Assembly: GCF_020906275.1 (NCBI RefSeq)
Contig: NZ_CP086727.1
Coordinates: 3,038,001 to 3,102,000, forward strand
Reading direction: 5' to 3'
DNA: 64,000 nt
From: Parasphingorhabdus litoris DSM 22379
GTDB taxonomy: Bacteria > Pseudomonadota > Alphaproteobacteria > Sphingomonadales > Sphingomonadaceae
Shown: positions 1 to 9,928 of the stretch, one piece after another
Position numbering within the stretch: position 1 is the first letter of the stretch
Layout of the letters: every line of letters starts with the position of its first letter
Notes under the pieces: model-generated
Told to the model about the DNA's origin: nothing
Database searches by the model: none
The model's input: the letters and a program-made list of their open reading frames with translations, nothing else
Program-made: the position numbers and the translations under genes

Positions 1-421
1 GCGGTGTTAGGAAAGCAATATCAACATCACTATGCGGTGCCATTTCCGCGCGCCCATAACCGCCGACTGCCATCACTGCGATGCGTTCGCCGGACGACGG
101 ATTATTCACCGGATATTGGTGACCCACCGCTATATCGTGGATGATCCGTACTAGCTGGTCGATCAGGAAAGATTGCGCGGCCGCCGCTTCATGACCCGCA
201 GACGGTTTTTCAATCAACCGCCGACTAATCTCCGCACGGCCATTGGCCAATGCTTCCTGCAGCAAGGGCAATATTTTGGGCCTGGCTTTGCTAATGCCAT
301 GTTCGGCGATCAGGGCCTCGACCGTTTCGGACAGTTTGCGGCGATCAATAATATCCCGTTGCCGGACAATCCGTTTTCCCGGATCTCCTGCCGGCGTGGG
401 TATATTGGCGCGCGCGTTCAT
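1..421 (-). CDS. glnD: GlnD, PII uridylyltransferase / uridylyl-removing enzyme (N-terminal part)
   Basis: Only the first 140 or so residues are in the window; the gene runs off the left edge. GlnD modifies and demodifies the PII signalling protein in response to glutamine. The frame read from the ATG at 421 contains the nucleotidyltransferase signature VGGYGRAEMAPHSDVDIAF near the edge, the usual G-G-x-G-R...D-x-D pattern of GlnD, preceded by an alpha-helical N-terminus rich in R, E and A. The ATG overlaps the stop of the upstream acyl-CoA synthetase gene by four bases (ATGA), suggesting translational coupling. The family call is firm from the signature; whether the C-terminal HD and ACT domains are intact cannot be seen. 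Confidence 0.88.
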   Translation of the reverse strand, partial: MNARANIPTPAGDPGKRIVRQRDIIDRRKLSETVEALIAEHGISKARPKILPLLQEALANGRAEISRRLIEKPSAGHEAAAAQSFLIDQLVRIIHDIAVGHQYPVNNPSSGERIAVMAVGGYGRAEMAPHSDVDIAFLTP

Positions 422-2124
422 CCCGTGGCAGCCAGCATTTCCCGATGTTTTTTCGCCAACACGATTTTCGCGATTTTCGCAGTGCCCAGCTTCGGCAGCG
501 GTTCGTCATATTGCCAGATATGCACTGGCATTTTAAACGGTGCGAGCTTGTCTTTCAGGAATTCCATAAGCTCGTCTTGCGGCAATGTTTCACCGTCTTT
601 GACATGATAAACCAGGCCGGGAACTTCGCCAAACCGCTCATCTTCGACGCCAAATATGCAAGCTTCTGCCACGGAGGTGTGGCTGTAAATCGCCGCTTCG
701 ACTTCCTGACAGCTGATATTCTCGCCGCCGCGAATGATAATTTCTTTCTTGCGGTCGACGATGAACAGATAGCCGTCTTCGTCGAGATAGCCGATATCGC
801 CAGTGCGGAAATAACCATCATCGGTAAATGCGTCTTTGGTCGCTTGTTCGTTATTCCAATAGCCGGTGAAATTGGCGGACGAGCGGATGCACACTTCGCC
901 GCGTTCGCCTTGCGGCACCTTGTTGCCATCATCATCCAATATGCCGACATCAACAATCGGCGGCGTGGCGCGGCCGGTGCTATCGGGCTTGGCGAGATAA
1001 TTTTCATTCTGGTTGGAACAGCCGACACCATTGGTTTCGGTCAGACCATAGCCAATGAGCGGAAAGCCCTTGCCCATGCCTTCCTTGATCCGTTTGACGT
1101 GCTCAACCGGACGCGGCGCACCACCAGCGGCCATCGAAACACAGGTGCTAAGATCATAGTCATTGACCTTGGGATGCGCGTAAATCTCCATACTCATCAG
1201 CGGAACGCCAACGAAATAGGTCACTTTTTCCTTTTCGATCAGGCGCATCGCCTCTTCGGCATCCCATTTTTTCTGCATCACCAGCTTGCGGCCAATCGCG
1301 TAGCTTACCAGCACCAGCGGCACCGAGGCTGTGACGTGAAATAGCGGCACAGCCACCAAAGCGGTCGGCTGAATATCCGGCAATGTGCCGGCTTTTTCCA
1401 TCAAATGCGCCATCACAGCAAAGGCGCCGACAAAGCTCATTGCGCCCTGAACGACCGCACGGTGTTCGGCATAGGCACCTTTCGACCGTCCGGTCGAACC
1501 GGAGGTGAACAATATCGTCGCATTATCCTCTGGTCCCATTTGCGGCAGCGGCGTTTCCGCATCTCCGCCTTTTTCCAGACAGGCCTTTAATCCTTCCAGT
1601 GGCGGAAGATCATGATCGAACAAAATAACCTCTGCGCCATGGTCGCGTCCCGATTCGCTCAGGCGCGCTGCGCGTTGCGCATCGGCAAAAACAATGGAAC
1701 AGCCAACATCTTCGATACCGTCAGCCAGCTCATCGCCTTGCCACCAACCGTTTAATTTGGTCGAGACACCGCCCGCCATGGTGATCGCCATATCAAGGAT
1801 GATCCAGTTCGCGGAGTTGCGCGCTGCAATACCGATCCGGTCACCTTTCTTGACCCCATGTCCGGCAACCAATCCGCCCGCCAAAACCCGTGCTGCGGCA
1901 TAAGTTTCCTTAAAAGTCAGTCGGATATCACCATCGACAAGAAATTCTTTGTCGGCATGCTGCATGCAGAAAAAGGCAAAAAAGTCCGAAACATTACTCG
2001 GCGCATTTTTGAATATCGGCATATCGACGCCGTATTTATTGACGGAGGAAAGCTCCAAAAGCTGTCCCGGCTGCGTCATGACGCCCAGGGTTTCGTCGAT
2101 CATAGCGTCTAATGGCGATGGCAT
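418..2124 (-). CDS. AMP-dependent acyl-CoA synthetase (class I adenylate-forming enzyme)
   Basis: About 568 residues. It activates a carboxylic acid to acyl-AMP and then acyl-CoA. Motifs in order: P-loop-like [13 protein letters not shown] around residue 205, GYGLTETNG near the middle, the [14 protein letters not shown] hinge block followed by [14 protein letters not shown], and [12 protein letters not shown] with the catalytic lysine close to the C-terminus. The substrate cannot be read from sequence; a fatty or aromatic acid is possible. I chose the ATG at 2124, because a GGGAG stands well placed before it; a TTG six codons upstream is the alternative. It is divergent from lgt and overlaps glnD downstream. 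Confidence 0.88.
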   Translation of the reverse strand: MPSPLDAMIDETLGVMTQPGQLLELSSVNKYGVDMPIFKNAPSNVSDFFAFFCMQHADKEFLVDGDIRLTFKETYAAARVLAGGLVAGHGVKKGDRIGIAARNSANWIILDMAITMAGGVSTKLNGWWQGDELADGIEDVGCSIVFADAQRAARLSESGRDHGAEVILFDHDLPPLEGLKACLEKGGDAETPLPQMGPEDNATILFTSGSTGRSKGAYAEHRAVVQGAMSFVGAFAVMAHLMEKAGTLPDIQPTALVAVPLFHVTASVPLVLVSYAIGRKLVMQKKWDAEEAMRLIEKEKVTYFVGVPLMSMEIYAHPKVNDYDLSTCVSMAAGGAPRPVEHVKRIKEGMGKGFPLIGYGLTETNGVGCSNQNENYLAKPDSTGRATPPIVDVGILDDDGNKVPQGERGEVCIRSSANFTGYWNNEQATKDAFTDDGYFRTGDIGYLDEDGYLFIVDRKKEIIIRGGENISCQEVEAAIYSHTSVAEACIFGVEDERFGEVPGLVYHVKDGETLPQDELMEFLKDKLAPFKMPVHIWQYDEPLPKLGTAKIAKIVLAKKHREMLAATG

Positions 2125-2187
2125 TTCAATTTTCTCCCGCAAAGTCAGTTTGGGTTTCTCTCTTGGTATCGGAGAATTTCCCGTTAT

Positions 2188-3090
2188 ATGCCCTTGCTAT
2201 ATGACGATGAAACCGGACGGGGAAAAGAGTTGATTGATATTATTCTTGCAAGCGCGGCACAATTTACGCGATTCGAGGAATTGGGACTATCTCCCAACGC
2301 GCTTGACCTCGGTTTCTTCCAATTGAAATGGTATTCGCTGGCTTATCTCGCCGGAATATTGATCGGTTATTGGTATCTGACGAAACTAATCAAAGAACCG
2401 GGCGCACCATTGGCGCGCCGCCATGCCGATGACATGATCTTTTACGCGACGCTGGGAATCATTCTCGGTGGCCGGCTGGGCTATGTATTTTTCTACAAAC
2501 CGGAAATCCTGCAAAATCCAGTAGAGATACTGCAGGTATGGAATGGCGGCATGTCGCTGCATGGCGGCGTATTGGGCGTCGTGCTCGCGATCTGGTATAT
2601 ATCGCGCAAAGAAAAGCTCAGTTTCCTGCGGATCTGCGACTATATCGCCTGTGTGATCCCCTTCGGATTACTCTTTGGCCGCCTCGCCAATTTCGTCAAC
2701 GGTGAGCTTTGGGGGCGTGCGACCGAAGTACCTTGGGCGATCATCTTTCCGATGGGCGGCGATGTGCCGCGCCACCCGAGTCAGCTCTACGAAGCGGGTC
2801 TCGAAGGGATACTCTATTTCATCATCACATCTCTGCTCTTCTGGAAAACCGATGCGCGCTATCATCCGGGCAAGCTGGTCGGTACTGGCCTGCTCGTTTA
2901 CGGCCTAAGCCGGTTTATCGTGGAATTTTTCCGCCAGCCGGATCAAGGCCTGGAAAATCTCAGCTGGGGCCTCACTATGGGACAAACATTGACCGTGCCA
3001 ATGCTGTTGCTCGGTGTCTATCTGGTGTTCACTTCCAAAGGCCGCCGCGTCCGCGTAGAGCCGACTGCGGGAGACAAGAGCATTGCCTGA
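2188..3090 (+). CDS. lgt: Prolipoprotein diacylglyceryl transferase Lgt
   Basis: Inner-membrane enzyme that moves diacylglyceryl from phosphatidylglycerol to the lipobox cysteine of prelipoproteins. The 300-residue, strongly hydrophobic protein carries the Lgt blocks [10 protein letters not shown], the signature [20 protein letters not shown] and [13 protein letters not shown]. Start uncertain: ATG 2188 gives a short hydrophilic leader, while TTG 2230, behind a GGGGAAAAG, would begin right before the hydrophobic start typical of the family. The window encodes several lipobox proteins that would be substrates (at 4170, 40675, 43036 and 53809). The next gene overlaps its 3' end by eight bases. 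Confidence 0.95.
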   Translation: MPLLYDDETGRGKELIDIILASAAQFTRFEELGLSPNALDLGFFQLKWYSLAYLAGILIGYWYLTKLIKEPGAPLARRHADDMIFYATLGIILGGRLGYVFFYKPEILQNPVEILQVWNGGMSLHGGVLGVVLAIWYISRKEKLSFLRICDYIACVIPFGLLFGRLANFVNGELWGRATEVPWAIIFPMGGDVPRHPSQLYEAGLEGILYFIITSLLFWKTDARYHPGKLVGTGLLVYGLSRFIVEFFRQPDQGLENLSWGLTMGQTLTVPMLLLGVYLVFTSKGRRVRVEPTAGDKSIA

Positions 3091-4147
3091 CAGTCCGTCG
3101 GCCGCGCATATTCTCGCTGAAAAAATTGACCGTGAAGGACCGGTTAGCCTCAGCGACTATATGGGCATAGCCAATGCCGCTTATTATGCGGCGAAAGACC
3201 CGATTGGCGAAGACGGCGATTTTGTCACTGCACCGGAAATCAGTCAGATGTTCGGGGAACTTGTGGGCATATGGTTGTCAGATCTATGGCTCCGTAAAGG
3301 CAGTCCCGCCCATGTTCATTATGTCGAGCTGGGCCCCGGCCGCGGGACGTTGGCAGCCGATGCGCTGCGCTCCATGGCAAAATTCGGCTGTAAACCGCAG
3401 ATCCATTTTGTCGAGACCAGCCCGCTATTGAAAGCCAAACAGGCCGCCCTGCACAACAGCGCGGCATGGCATGACAGCATCGACAGCCTGCCAACCGACG
3501 CACCGCTTTTGATTGTCGCTAACGAGTTTTTTGATGCGCTACCGATCGAACAATTTGTCTCCACCGAAGACGGATGGCGGCGCCATATGGTCGCGCGGGA
3601 ACGCAATAAATTTGTCGCCGTTCCGGGCGAGCAAACGATTGAAACCCCGGCTTCCAAATCATCTGCTGGCCTGCCCACAGGTACAATATTGGAAAGCTCC
3701 CCGGCCAGCGTCCAGATTTTGGGAGAACTGTCGAGCAGAATTGCCAAACAAGGTGGTGCAGCGCTGATTATCGATTATGGCTATGATCGCCCGGGGACTG
3801 GCAGCACTCTTCAGGCCGTTAAAAACCATATGCCGATCAGCCCGTTTGACAGCCCGGGAACATCGGATCTTACCGCCCATGTTGATTTTCACAGTCTCAG
3901 CAACATCGCCAAAACCCGCCTTTTGTCGGTTCACGGCCCAGCAGAACAGGGGCAATGGCTGAAGGCACTTGGTATTGACCAGCGTGCAAAAAAACTGGCT
4001 GAAGCCGCGCCCAAACAAGCCGAGGACATTCGCGCAGCGCATCATCGGCTTACACATGTTGATGAAATGGGTCGGTTGTTTCGGGTCATGGCCGCGACTT
4101 CTATCGACTGGCCCGAACCCGAAGGCTTTGTCTATGGAGAGGATTGA
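3083..4147 (+). CDS. SAM-dependent methyltransferase, MidA/NDUFAF7 family (DUF185)
   Basis: A 354-residue protein of the family whose mitochondrial member NDUFAF7/MidA methylates an arginine of a complex I subunit. Visible hallmarks are [22 protein letters not shown] near the N-terminus, the SAM motif [28 protein letters not shown] in the centre, and IIDYGYD followed by a conserved [13 protein letters not shown] block (here [12 protein letters not shown]). The start is a TTG at 3083 inside the end of lgt, so the two genes are probably coupled; lgt next to this family is a common alphaproteobacterial arrangement. The bacterial substrate is not established. Confidence 0.88.
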   Translation: MPDSPSAAHILAEKIDREGPVSLSDYMGIANAAYYAAKDPIGEDGDFVTAPEISQMFGELVGIWLSDLWLRKGSPAHVHYVELGPGRGTLAADALRSMAKFGCKPQIHFVETSPLLKAKQAALHNSAAWHDSIDSLPTDAPLLIVANEFFDALPIEQFVSTEDGWRRHMVARERNKFVAVPGEQTIETPASKSSAGLPTGTILESSPASVQILGELSSRIAKQGGAALIIDYGYDRPGTGSTLQAVKNHMPISPFDSPGTSDLTAHVDFHSLSNIAKTRLLSVHGPAEQGQWLKALGIDQRAKKLAEAAPKQAEDIRAAHHRLTHVDEMGRLFRVMAATSIDWPEPEGFVYGED

Positions 4148-4169
4148 GCTCTATCGCGCTCAAATATGA

Positions 4170-4784
4170 TCAACCAACCCAGTCGGCTACTTCCAACACC
4201 ACTTTGTTAGCGGCACTATTAAGCGCCTCACCAACCGGGCCCGCCTCGGCTGCAAATACCGTCTCACTGGCCTCAAAGCGCCGCTTTTCAACCGGTTCGC
4301 CTTCGCGCATTTTCACGGCATCATAGGTCACCATGACCGTCAAGCTGGGACCATCCAGGCCGAAATTGACCAATTCGCCAGACAGATAAGTATCCGCTTT
4401 ACCGCCAGCCTGAACCGGGGTGAGCACCAGCCGGCTATTTTTCGCCGCTATGGTCTCGGTAAGCAGTCCCTGAAAAAGGCGAGCAGGCTTATCGACCCAT
4501 GTGGCTTCTTTTAGATAGGCGACCCCCGTAGCGCTGGTCTGGACCGGCACGCGGACATTGTTCAATTTTTGCGGCGTCGAAGGCAGCTGAACCACCAAAG
4601 CGCCAGCGCGTGGTCCGGCGCGCACCGCGCCAGCATCTACTGTGGTGTCAGGTGTCAGCGACAATAAAAAGGGCGGTGGCTCCGCTCCGCCAAAACTGAC
4701 GCAAGCACTCAAGACACCAAGGCTCGCCAATAGCCCAAAGGATTTTGTCTTGTGCAATATGGTTATAAATCCGTGCTTTTCCAT
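4170..4784 (-). CDS. ABC-type transport auxiliary lipoprotein (PqiC/ABC_trans_aux-like)
   Basis: A 204-residue lipoprotein: charged start, hydrophobic stretch and lipobox LSAC at about residues 25-28, then a compact domain with the LSLTPDT...LVVQLPSTPQKLNNVRVPVQ pattern of the auxiliary lipoproteins that partner MCE-type lipid transporters. It is last in the mlaE-mlaF-mlaD operon, ten bases after mlaD, which supports a role at the outer-membrane end of lipid trafficking across the periplasm. The family is recognised from the order of hydrophobic blocks and from context, not from a catalytic motif. It converges on the MidA-like gene with only 22 bases between the stops. Confidence 0.78.
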   Translation of the reverse strand: MEKHGFITILHKTKSFGLLASLGVLSACVSFGGAEPPPFLLSLTPDTTVDAGAVRAGPRAGALVVQLPSTPQKLNNVRVPVQTSATGVAYLKEATWVDKPARLFQGLLTETIAAKNSRLVLTPVQAGGKADTYLSGELVNFGLDGPSLTVMVTYDAVKMREGEPVEKRRFEASETVFAAEAGPVGEALNSAANKVVLEVADWVG

Positions 4785-4794
4785 GGGTGTCCCT

Positions 4795-5742
4795 CTATTT
4801 GCCCGGCTCGTAATCCGGCAGCGCTGGTGCCGATAGCAACGACCCTGCCCCGCCCTGATCCAGCCGTTCTGTCACCGATGTGAGCGATTTTGTCAGCGCC
4901 TGCATATCCTGAACCAGTTGATCCACTTCCGGAATTGTCTTGGTCCCCAATTGCTGCACGCCAGGCCGTGCATCATCCAGCACGGCGTTCAGCGCTGCCA
5001 TGCTTTTCTCCGCTGCCGCCAGCGTTTTCGTCAGATTTTGCGCCAATGGTTCGCCGTTATTGCTCAACAGCTGGTTGGCGTTATCCGCAACGGCAGAGAG
5101 CTTTTCTGCCGTTTCCCCGGCATTGCGGATGGCGACGGCTGATTCTGTCATCAAGGCTTCAAGATTGGGCGCTTGCTTGGCAAGGCTACCGGTCAACTGT
5201 TCGGTATTGTCCAATATGCCTTCGATCGATTCCTGATTCTTGTCGGATAACAGCAAGGTCAACCGGTCTGTCAAAGTCGCCAACCGCTCGACCACGAGCG
5301 GCGCGCTGTTCAGCAATTCGCCCAAAGCCCCAGGTTTTGTCGGAATCACCGGAACACCTTCCGGCCCCAGATCTTCAATTGGCGGTGCGTCTTTGACCGC
5401 GCCATCAAGCTGGATATTGGGCGGCGCCGTAAAACTGATGCTCTGGATTGTGGCCGTCGTGCCCTGCAAAATCGGGGTGGCTTCGCTAACGGCAATACGC
5501 ACCCGCACGAAATCCGGGTCTTTTTCCCAAAGTTCTACATCGAGCACCTGGCCCGACGGAACACCAGCAAATGTAACCCCAGTACCCTTGGCAAGGCCGC
5601 CAACGGATTGGGCAAAGAAAATGTCATATTCCTTTTGCACACCATCACCAAAGCGGACAATCCACACCAGGAATGCAGCCACTAAAGCCAGCAAGGTCAA
5701 GGTGATAACACCGACTAGAATATGATTGGACCGTGTCTCCAT
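4795..5742 (-). CDS. mlaD: MlaD-like MCE domain protein, periplasmic lipid-binding subunit
   Basis: A 315-residue protein with one N-terminal membrane segment (about 8-30) followed by a single MCE domain (about 38-115, with YDIFFAQSVGGLAKGTGVTF and a VRVRIAV strand), then a long helical tail rich in A, L, E and N that probably forms a coiled coil. This is the architecture of MlaD-type subunits that form a lipid channel on an ABC permease. It lies between mlaF (64-base gap) and the auxiliary lipoprotein. The tail is longer than in E. coli MlaD and resembles the extended alphaproteobacterial form, which may bridge more of the periplasm. Confidence 0.87.
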   Translation of the reverse strand: METRSNHILVGVITLTLLALVAAFLVWIVRFGDGVQKEYDIFFAQSVGGLAKGTGVTFAGVPSGQVLDVELWEKDPDFVRVRIAVSEATPILQGTTATIQSISFTAPPNIQLDGAVKDAPPIEDLGPEGVPVIPTKPGALGELLNSAPLVVERLATLTDRLTLLLSDKNQESIEGILDNTEQLTGSLAKQAPNLEALMTESAVAIRNAGETAEKLSAVADNANQLLSNNGEPLAQNLTKTLAAAEKSMAALNAVLDDARPGVQQLGTKTIPEVDQLVQDMQALTKSLTSVTERLDQGGAGSLLSAPALPDYEPGK

Positions 5743-5806
5743 TATTTCACCTTTATGGCCAGCCGTTCCGGCACCTGCAACAAATCTCTGTAATCAGACC
5801 GCATTT

Positions 5807-6622
5807 TCAACGTCCCGCCGCGTTCTGGGTTGACGCCATCCGTCCGCGTGGGCCGTTGAAATATTCCTGTATCCAGGGATGATCCAAGGCCAGCAGTTCC
5901 GGTATGGTACCAACGGCGATAACCTTTTGATCGGCGAGCACCGCAACCCGGTCACAAATTGCATGCAGCGTGTCGAGATCATGGGTGATCAGGAAAACCG
6001 TGAGCCCCAATGTCTGCTGCAATTCGCGGGTCAAATTGTCAAAAGCAGCCGCGCCGATGGGATCAAGCCCGGCTGTGGGTTCGTCCAGAAACAGCAATTC
6101 CGGATCCAGCGCCAGCGCTCTGGCAATGCCGGCCCGCTTCTTCATGCCGCCCGACAGTTCAGCCGGATATTTCGGCGCAGCTTCGGGTGGCAGTCCGGAC
6201 AGGCAAACCTTATATTTCGCGACCTCGCGCCGGAAATCACGGTCCATCTCGGGGAAAAATTCGCGGATGGGAACCATGACATTTTCAGCCACTGTCAACG
6301 TGGAGAAAAGCGCTCCGCCCTGAAACAGCACGCCCCAGCGTTTGCGCACATCAATTGTTTCGGCTTCCGATCGTCCCAACAGCGACTCACCAAAAACCTC
6401 GATTGCGCCTTCGTCCGGCTGCTGTAGACCGATAATCGATCGCATCAGCACCGACTTCCCGGTACCCGAGCCGCCGACAACTCCCAAAATCTCACCTTTA
6501 TGGACATCAAGATCGAGGCCTTCGTGAACCACCTGCTCACCAAAGCTGTTCCGCAATCCTTTGACGCAGATTATCGGACCGGAAAAGTCACGGTTCACAA
6601 TGATAGGATCTTCATCAACCAT
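5807..6622 (-). CDS. mlaF: MlaF-like ABC transporter ATP-binding subunit
   Basis: About 271 residues. It energises the MlaE permease for phospholipid transport. Walker A GGSGTGKSVLMR, the ABC signature LSGGMKKRAGIARALALDPE, Walker B LLFLDEPTAGLDPIG and the H-loop LITHDLDT are all present. I chose the ATG at 6622, which overlaps the mlaE stop by one base (TGATG) and starts MVDEDPIIV; the frame stays open upstream within mlaE, but those codons are shadow sequence. ATG 6631 is a close alternative. The GMKKRAG form of the signature, rather than GQ, is typical of MlaF/Ttg2A. Confidence 0.92.
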   Translation of the reverse strand: MVDEDPIIVNRDFSGPIICVKGLRNSFGEQVVHEGLDLDVHKGEILGVVGGSGTGKSVLMRSIIGLQQPDEGAIEVFGESLLGRSEAETIDVRKRWGVLFQGGALFSTLTVAENVMVPIREFFPEMDRDFRREVAKYKVCLSGLPPEAAPKYPAELSGGMKKRAGIARALALDPELLFLDEPTAGLDPIGAAAFDNLTRELQQTLGLTVFLITHDLDTLHAICDRVAVLADQKVIAVGTIPELLALDHPWIQEYFNGPRGRMASTQNAAGR

Positions 6623-7743
6623 CACGCCCATCCAATCCATGTGAAAAATACCGCGAAAAAGGCGTCGAGCACAATGACCAGGAATATCGCCTGCACCACG
6701 GCAGCCGTTGTCCTTTTGCCGACTTCCTCGGCATTGCCCTTGACCTGCATGCCTTGATAACAGCCACAAATCGCGATGATCGCACCGAATACCGGCGCTT
6801 TGACCAGGCCGACATAAACGTCGGTTATTGGAACGACTTCCCTGATCCGGGCAAAGAAGGTCGCCGGCGGGATATCCAGCTCGACCCAGCTGAGCAGACC
6901 GCCGCCAATTATCGCAACGATTGATGCATAGAAACCGAGCAGCGGCAGCATGAACACCGCCGCCAGAAAACGGGGGAGCACCAAAGCCTCCACTGGCGAC
7001 ACACCGATGGTCCGCATCGCGTCAATTTCTTCAGTCAGCCGCATCGTCCCAATCTGTGCTGCGAAAGCCGAGCCGGAACGTCCAGCAACCATGATTGCCG
7101 TCATCAGCACGCCCAATTCCCGTAACGTTAGCCGCCCGACCAGATTGACGGTAAAGACCTCGGCACCAAATTGCCGCAGTTGCACGGCTCCCTGTTGCGC
7201 AATCACCAGGCCGATGAGGAAGCTCATCAAGCCAATAATGCCCAGGGCCTTAACACCCACCACATCAAATCGCTGGATAACGGCATTCCATCTTATGCGC
7301 CCCGGATGGCGGACCAAGGATGCAGCAGAAATCATCACGGAACCGAAAAAACCAATCAAACCCGCTAGCGTCGTCAAGGCGATCATCGTCGCCTCGCCCA
7401 CTTCGTCGAGCACACGAACAATAGGATTGGGCGGATCTGGCCGCACGCCCGCTGGCTCAGCAACGCTGCTCACGGCGGCTATCAATCGCTCCGCTTCATT
7501 GTCCATCCCGACGATTTCGGCATCAACTTCACGGGCAGTTCGATAGATAAGCCACGCGCCTACCGTATCAACATAATCGATATCGGACAGGTCCAGCCGC
7601 TGCACATGCTCGCCATAGTCCCGCAGCCTTTCAGGCAGGTCACCAATCGCTGCGATCGACAAGTCACCGGAAAAACGAAGTACCGTTACTCCGTCTTCAG
7701 TCATTTCTTCGACAAAATCGCTCGGTACTGTCATCCCTGCCAT
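6622..7743 (-). CDS. mlaE: MlaE-like permease with N-terminal STAS domain
   Basis: A 373-residue inner-membrane permease. Residues 1-100 form a STAS domain (VLRFSGDLSIAAIGDLPERL, LDLSDIDYVDTVGAWLIYR); the rest is an MlaE permease with about five or six hydrophobic segments and the conserved blocks VNLVGRLTLRELGVLMTAI, MVAGRSGSAFAAQIGTMRLT and EEIDAM. In E. coli the STAS protein (MlaB) is a separate subunit; the fused form is common in alphaproteobacteria, so a separate mlaB is not expected here. First gene of the four-gene operon, divergent from the HAD phosphatase with 106 bases between them. Confidence 0.9.
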   Translation of the reverse strand: MAGMTVPSDFVEEMTEDGVTVLRFSGDLSIAAIGDLPERLRDYGEHVQRLDLSDIDYVDTVGAWLIYRTAREVDAEIVGMDNEAERLIAAVSSVAEPAGVRPDPPNPIVRVLDEVGEATMIALTTLAGLIGFFGSVMISAASLVRHPGRIRWNAVIQRFDVVGVKALGIIGLMSFLIGLVIAQQGAVQLRQFGAEVFTVNLVGRLTLRELGVLMTAIMVAGRSGSAFAAQIGTMRLTEEIDAMRTIGVSPVEALVLPRFLAAVFMLPLLGFYASIVAIIGGGLLSWVELDIPPATFFARIREVVPITDVYVGLVKAPVFGAIIAICGCYQGMQVKGNAEEVGKRTTAAVVQAIFLVIVLDAFFAVFFTWIGWA

Positions 7744-7849
7744 TGGTGACGGAAAATCACTGAAAGCTCAACCCATTATGATAAGTCATTTATTTGGTGC
7801 AATGTTGCAGTGATTGCTAATAGAGCAACAACATTGGAAATGAGGCGCA

Positions 7850-8521
7850 ATGACAAAATTGGCAATTTACGACATGGACCGGACAATCACGGTGCGGGGA
7901 ACCTACACACCGTTCCTGTTCCACATGCTGTTCGCACGTGCGCCATGGCGGCTGGTTTTCCTGCCGCTGCTACCGTTCGGATTTATCGGCTATGGTTTGA
8001 AACTGATTAGCCGCAAGAGCCTGAAAACCTATAATCAGAGACTGTTGCTGGGTAGCAAACCAAGCGTGGAAACGCTTGAGCCGCATATTGAACGCTATGC
8101 TGACAAAGTGATGCAGAGCAACAGCTATGCAAAAGCCATCGCTCAGGTCGAAGCCGACCGGGCAGAGGGCCGCAGACTTGTGCTCGCGACCGCATCCTAT
8201 GAACTTTATGTCAATGCAATAGCCGCGCGGCTGGGCTTTGATGATGTCATCGCCACTCGCCTTAAAATTGACGATCAAGGGCAGGTCTTACCGGAAATTA
8301 TTGGCGAAAATTGCTATGATGTTGCCAAGCTTGACCGGATCAAGGCCTTTCTCGACGAGCAAGGATTAGCGCGTGAAGGCATCCATATCCGGGCCTATTC
8401 TGATCATGTCAGCGATGCGCCCATGCTCGAATTTGCTGATGAAGCGGTTGCGACAACACCCAGCGCGCCGCTAAGGGCGCTCGCCAAAAAGCGGAAATGG
8501 AAGATACTGGATTGGCGTTAA
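7850..8521 (+). CDS. HAD-IB family phosphatase (SerB-like fold)
   Basis: A 223-residue protein with the HAD nucleophile motif YDMDRTIT (Asp8 nucleophile, Asp10 acid/base), motif II in LVLATASYELY and motif IV in AYSDHVSDAPMLEFAD. A hydrophobic stretch at about 24-50 sits where the cap begins. Members of HAD-IB act on phosphoserine, lysophosphatidate or related phosphomonoesters; the substrate is not predictable here. A GAGG precedes the ATG by seven bases. It is monocistronic, followed by a hairpin shared with the convergent cystathionine gamma-synthase-like gene. Confidence 0.82.
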   Translation: MTKLAIYDMDRTITVRGTYTPFLFHMLFARAPWRLVFLPLLPFGFIGYGLKLISRKSLKTYNQRLLLGSKPSVETLEPHIERYADKVMQSNSYAKAIAQVEADRAEGRRLVLATASYELYVNAIAARLGFDDVIATRLKIDDQGQVLPEIIGENCYDVAKLDRIKAFLDEQGLAREGIHIRAYSDHVSDAPMLEFADEAVATTPSAPLRALAKKRKWKILDWR

Positions 8522-8524
8522 CTC

Positions 8525-8543
8525 CTCTCCCTCAAGGGGAGAG
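8525..8543. repeat. Solo 19-bp REP-like hairpin between convergent genes
   Basis: The 19-mer CTCTCCCTCAAGGGGAGAG is an imperfect palindrome that folds into a stem of seven or eight pairs. It lies between the stops of two convergent genes and could stop transcription from both sides, though no clear T-run follows. The same 19-mer forms both ends of the 181-bp doublet at 22330-22510, so this is a solo member of a dispersed repeat family rather than a dedicated terminator. Confidence 0.75.
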
Positions 8544-8553
8544 GAATAAACCA

Positions 8554-9879
8554 TCAAACCGTTTCCAGTGCCTGTTCGAAATCGGCGATCAGATCATCGG
8601 GATCTTCCACACCGATCGAAATACGCACCAGATTATCGGTAATGCCAAGCGCCGCCCGGCGATCATCTGGCACGGACAAATGGGTCATCGCCGCTGGCAG
8701 GCTCGCCAGTGTTTCGGTTCCGCCCAAGCTGACGGCCAGTTTGGCAATTTTCAGGGAATCGAGAAAGCGGAACGCTTCTGCCTCTCCGCCCTTGATAAAG
8801 ACCGAAAAGGTCGAACCCGCGCCGCTGCAATGGCGGTCGTAGATATCCTGCTGTGACGCATCGGAAATGAAACCAAGATAGCCAAGCCCTTCGACCTTTG
8901 GATGATCACGCAGGAAAGCACATACTTTTTCAGCATTTTCACCAGCGCGAGTCATGCGCAGTTCCAGTGTCTCGAGACTGCGCATCAACATCCAAGCGGT
9001 ATTGGGATCGCATATCGTACCGATCGTATTCCGGATCGCCCGGATCGGATCCATATGGGCTTTAGATCCCAGGACACCACCGGCGACCAAATCGCTATGC
9101 CCGCCGACATATTTGGTCAGGCTGTAGATGACGATATCCGCACCATGTTTCAGCGGCTGCTGCCACAAAGGGCCAAGGAAGGTGTTGTCGATCGCAATTG
9201 GCGGCGCGGCATCGTCGCCAAAAACCTGGTTGCGAGCATCGGCAACGCCTTCGATATCGACCAGTGCATTGGTTGGGTTGGCCGGGCTTTCCAGATAGAT
9301 AATCGCAACCTTACCGCCATTTTCTGCGGCTTGCTGCTTGGCTTGTTCGAGTAAAGTCGAAACCTCGGCGGGGCTCGCTCCTGCCGGAAAATCGATGAAG
9401 GTCACGCCAAACCGTCCCAGAATCTTGTTTATCAGCGTTTCGGTGGCGGCATAAAGTGGTCCGCTGTGCACCACGACATCGCCCTGATTGACGTTGGCAA
9501 GCAAGATAGTCGCGATGGCCGACATACCGCTGGAGAATACAAGCGCATCTTCCGCCTCGTCCCAGATACTCAGCCGGTCTTCCAGAATTTCCTGATTGGG
9601 TCCGTTAAAACGTGAATAGACCAGACCATCGGCACCGCCAGGACGCTTGCCAGTAATCCCTTCAAAATGACGTTTGCCGGCCGCTGCATTTTCAAAAGCG
9701 AATGTGGAGGTTAGAAAAATCGGTGGCTTCAGCGAACCTTCGGACAGCACCGGATCATAGCCATGACCCATCATCAATGTCGCTGGCTTCAATTTGCGCC
9801 CACCAATTTCCTCAACCGGGGCCTTAGGCATTCGGCGCGGCGTTACGGGTACAATCGGGTCATCATTTTGATCGGACAT
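8554..9879 (-). CDS. Cystathionine gamma-synthase family PLP enzyme
   Basis: About 441 residues, fold type I PLP enzyme of the Cys/Met metabolism group. Visible: FSSGMSAIATILLANV with the substrate loop, LESPANPTN and IAIDNTF (PLP ring contact), and SLTKYVGGHSDLVAGG with the PLP lysine. Members make cystathionine or degrade sulfur amino acids (gamma-synthase, gamma-lyase, MetZ); sequence alone does not separate them. The length with an N-terminal extension (PRRMPKAPVEEIGGRKLKPA) resembles proteins annotated 'cystathionine gamma-synthase family'. ATG 9879 is preceded by GGAGAG at good spacing; a GTG five codons upstream is less likely. Confidence 0.87.
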   Translation of the reverse strand: MSDQNDDPIVPVTPRRMPKAPVEEIGGRKLKPATLMMGHGYDPVLSEGSLKPPIFLTSTFAFENAAAGKRHFEGITGKRPGGADGLVYSRFNGPNQEILEDRLSIWDEAEDALVFSSGMSAIATILLANVNQGDVVVHSGPLYAATETLINKILGRFGVTFIDFPAGASPAEVSTLLEQAKQQAAENGGKVAIIYLESPANPTNALVDIEGVADARNQVFGDDAAPPIAIDNTFLGPLWQQPLKHGADIVIYSLTKYVGGHSDLVAGGVLGSKAHMDPIRAIRNTIGTICDPNTAWMLMRSLETLELRMTRAGENAEKVCAFLRDHPKVEGLGYLGFISDASQQDIYDRHCSGAGSTFSVFIKGGEAEAFRFLDSLKIAKLAVSLGGTETLASLPAAMTHLSVPDDRRAALGITDNLVRISIGVEDPDDLIADFEQALETV

Positions 9880-9928
9880 CAGGTTTCTCTCCACCGTGAA
9901 ATTTGCTGGAAGGCTAATGCCTCAATAC

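Noticed and set aside
4138..4169. Terminator between the MidA-like gene and the convergent lipoprotein gene (TTGAGC...GCTCAA)
   Set aside because: Six-pair stem with a loose loop and no T-run; too weak to call.
6623..6769. Upstream extension of MlaF to 6769
   Set aside because: The extra residues are the mlaE 3' end read in another frame; ATG 6622 or 6631 fits the TGATG overlap and homologue starts.
9880..9928. SAM riboswitch before the cystathionine gamma-synthase family gene
   Set aside because: Only 49 bases separate it from the next gene start and no conserved aptamer segments are visible.
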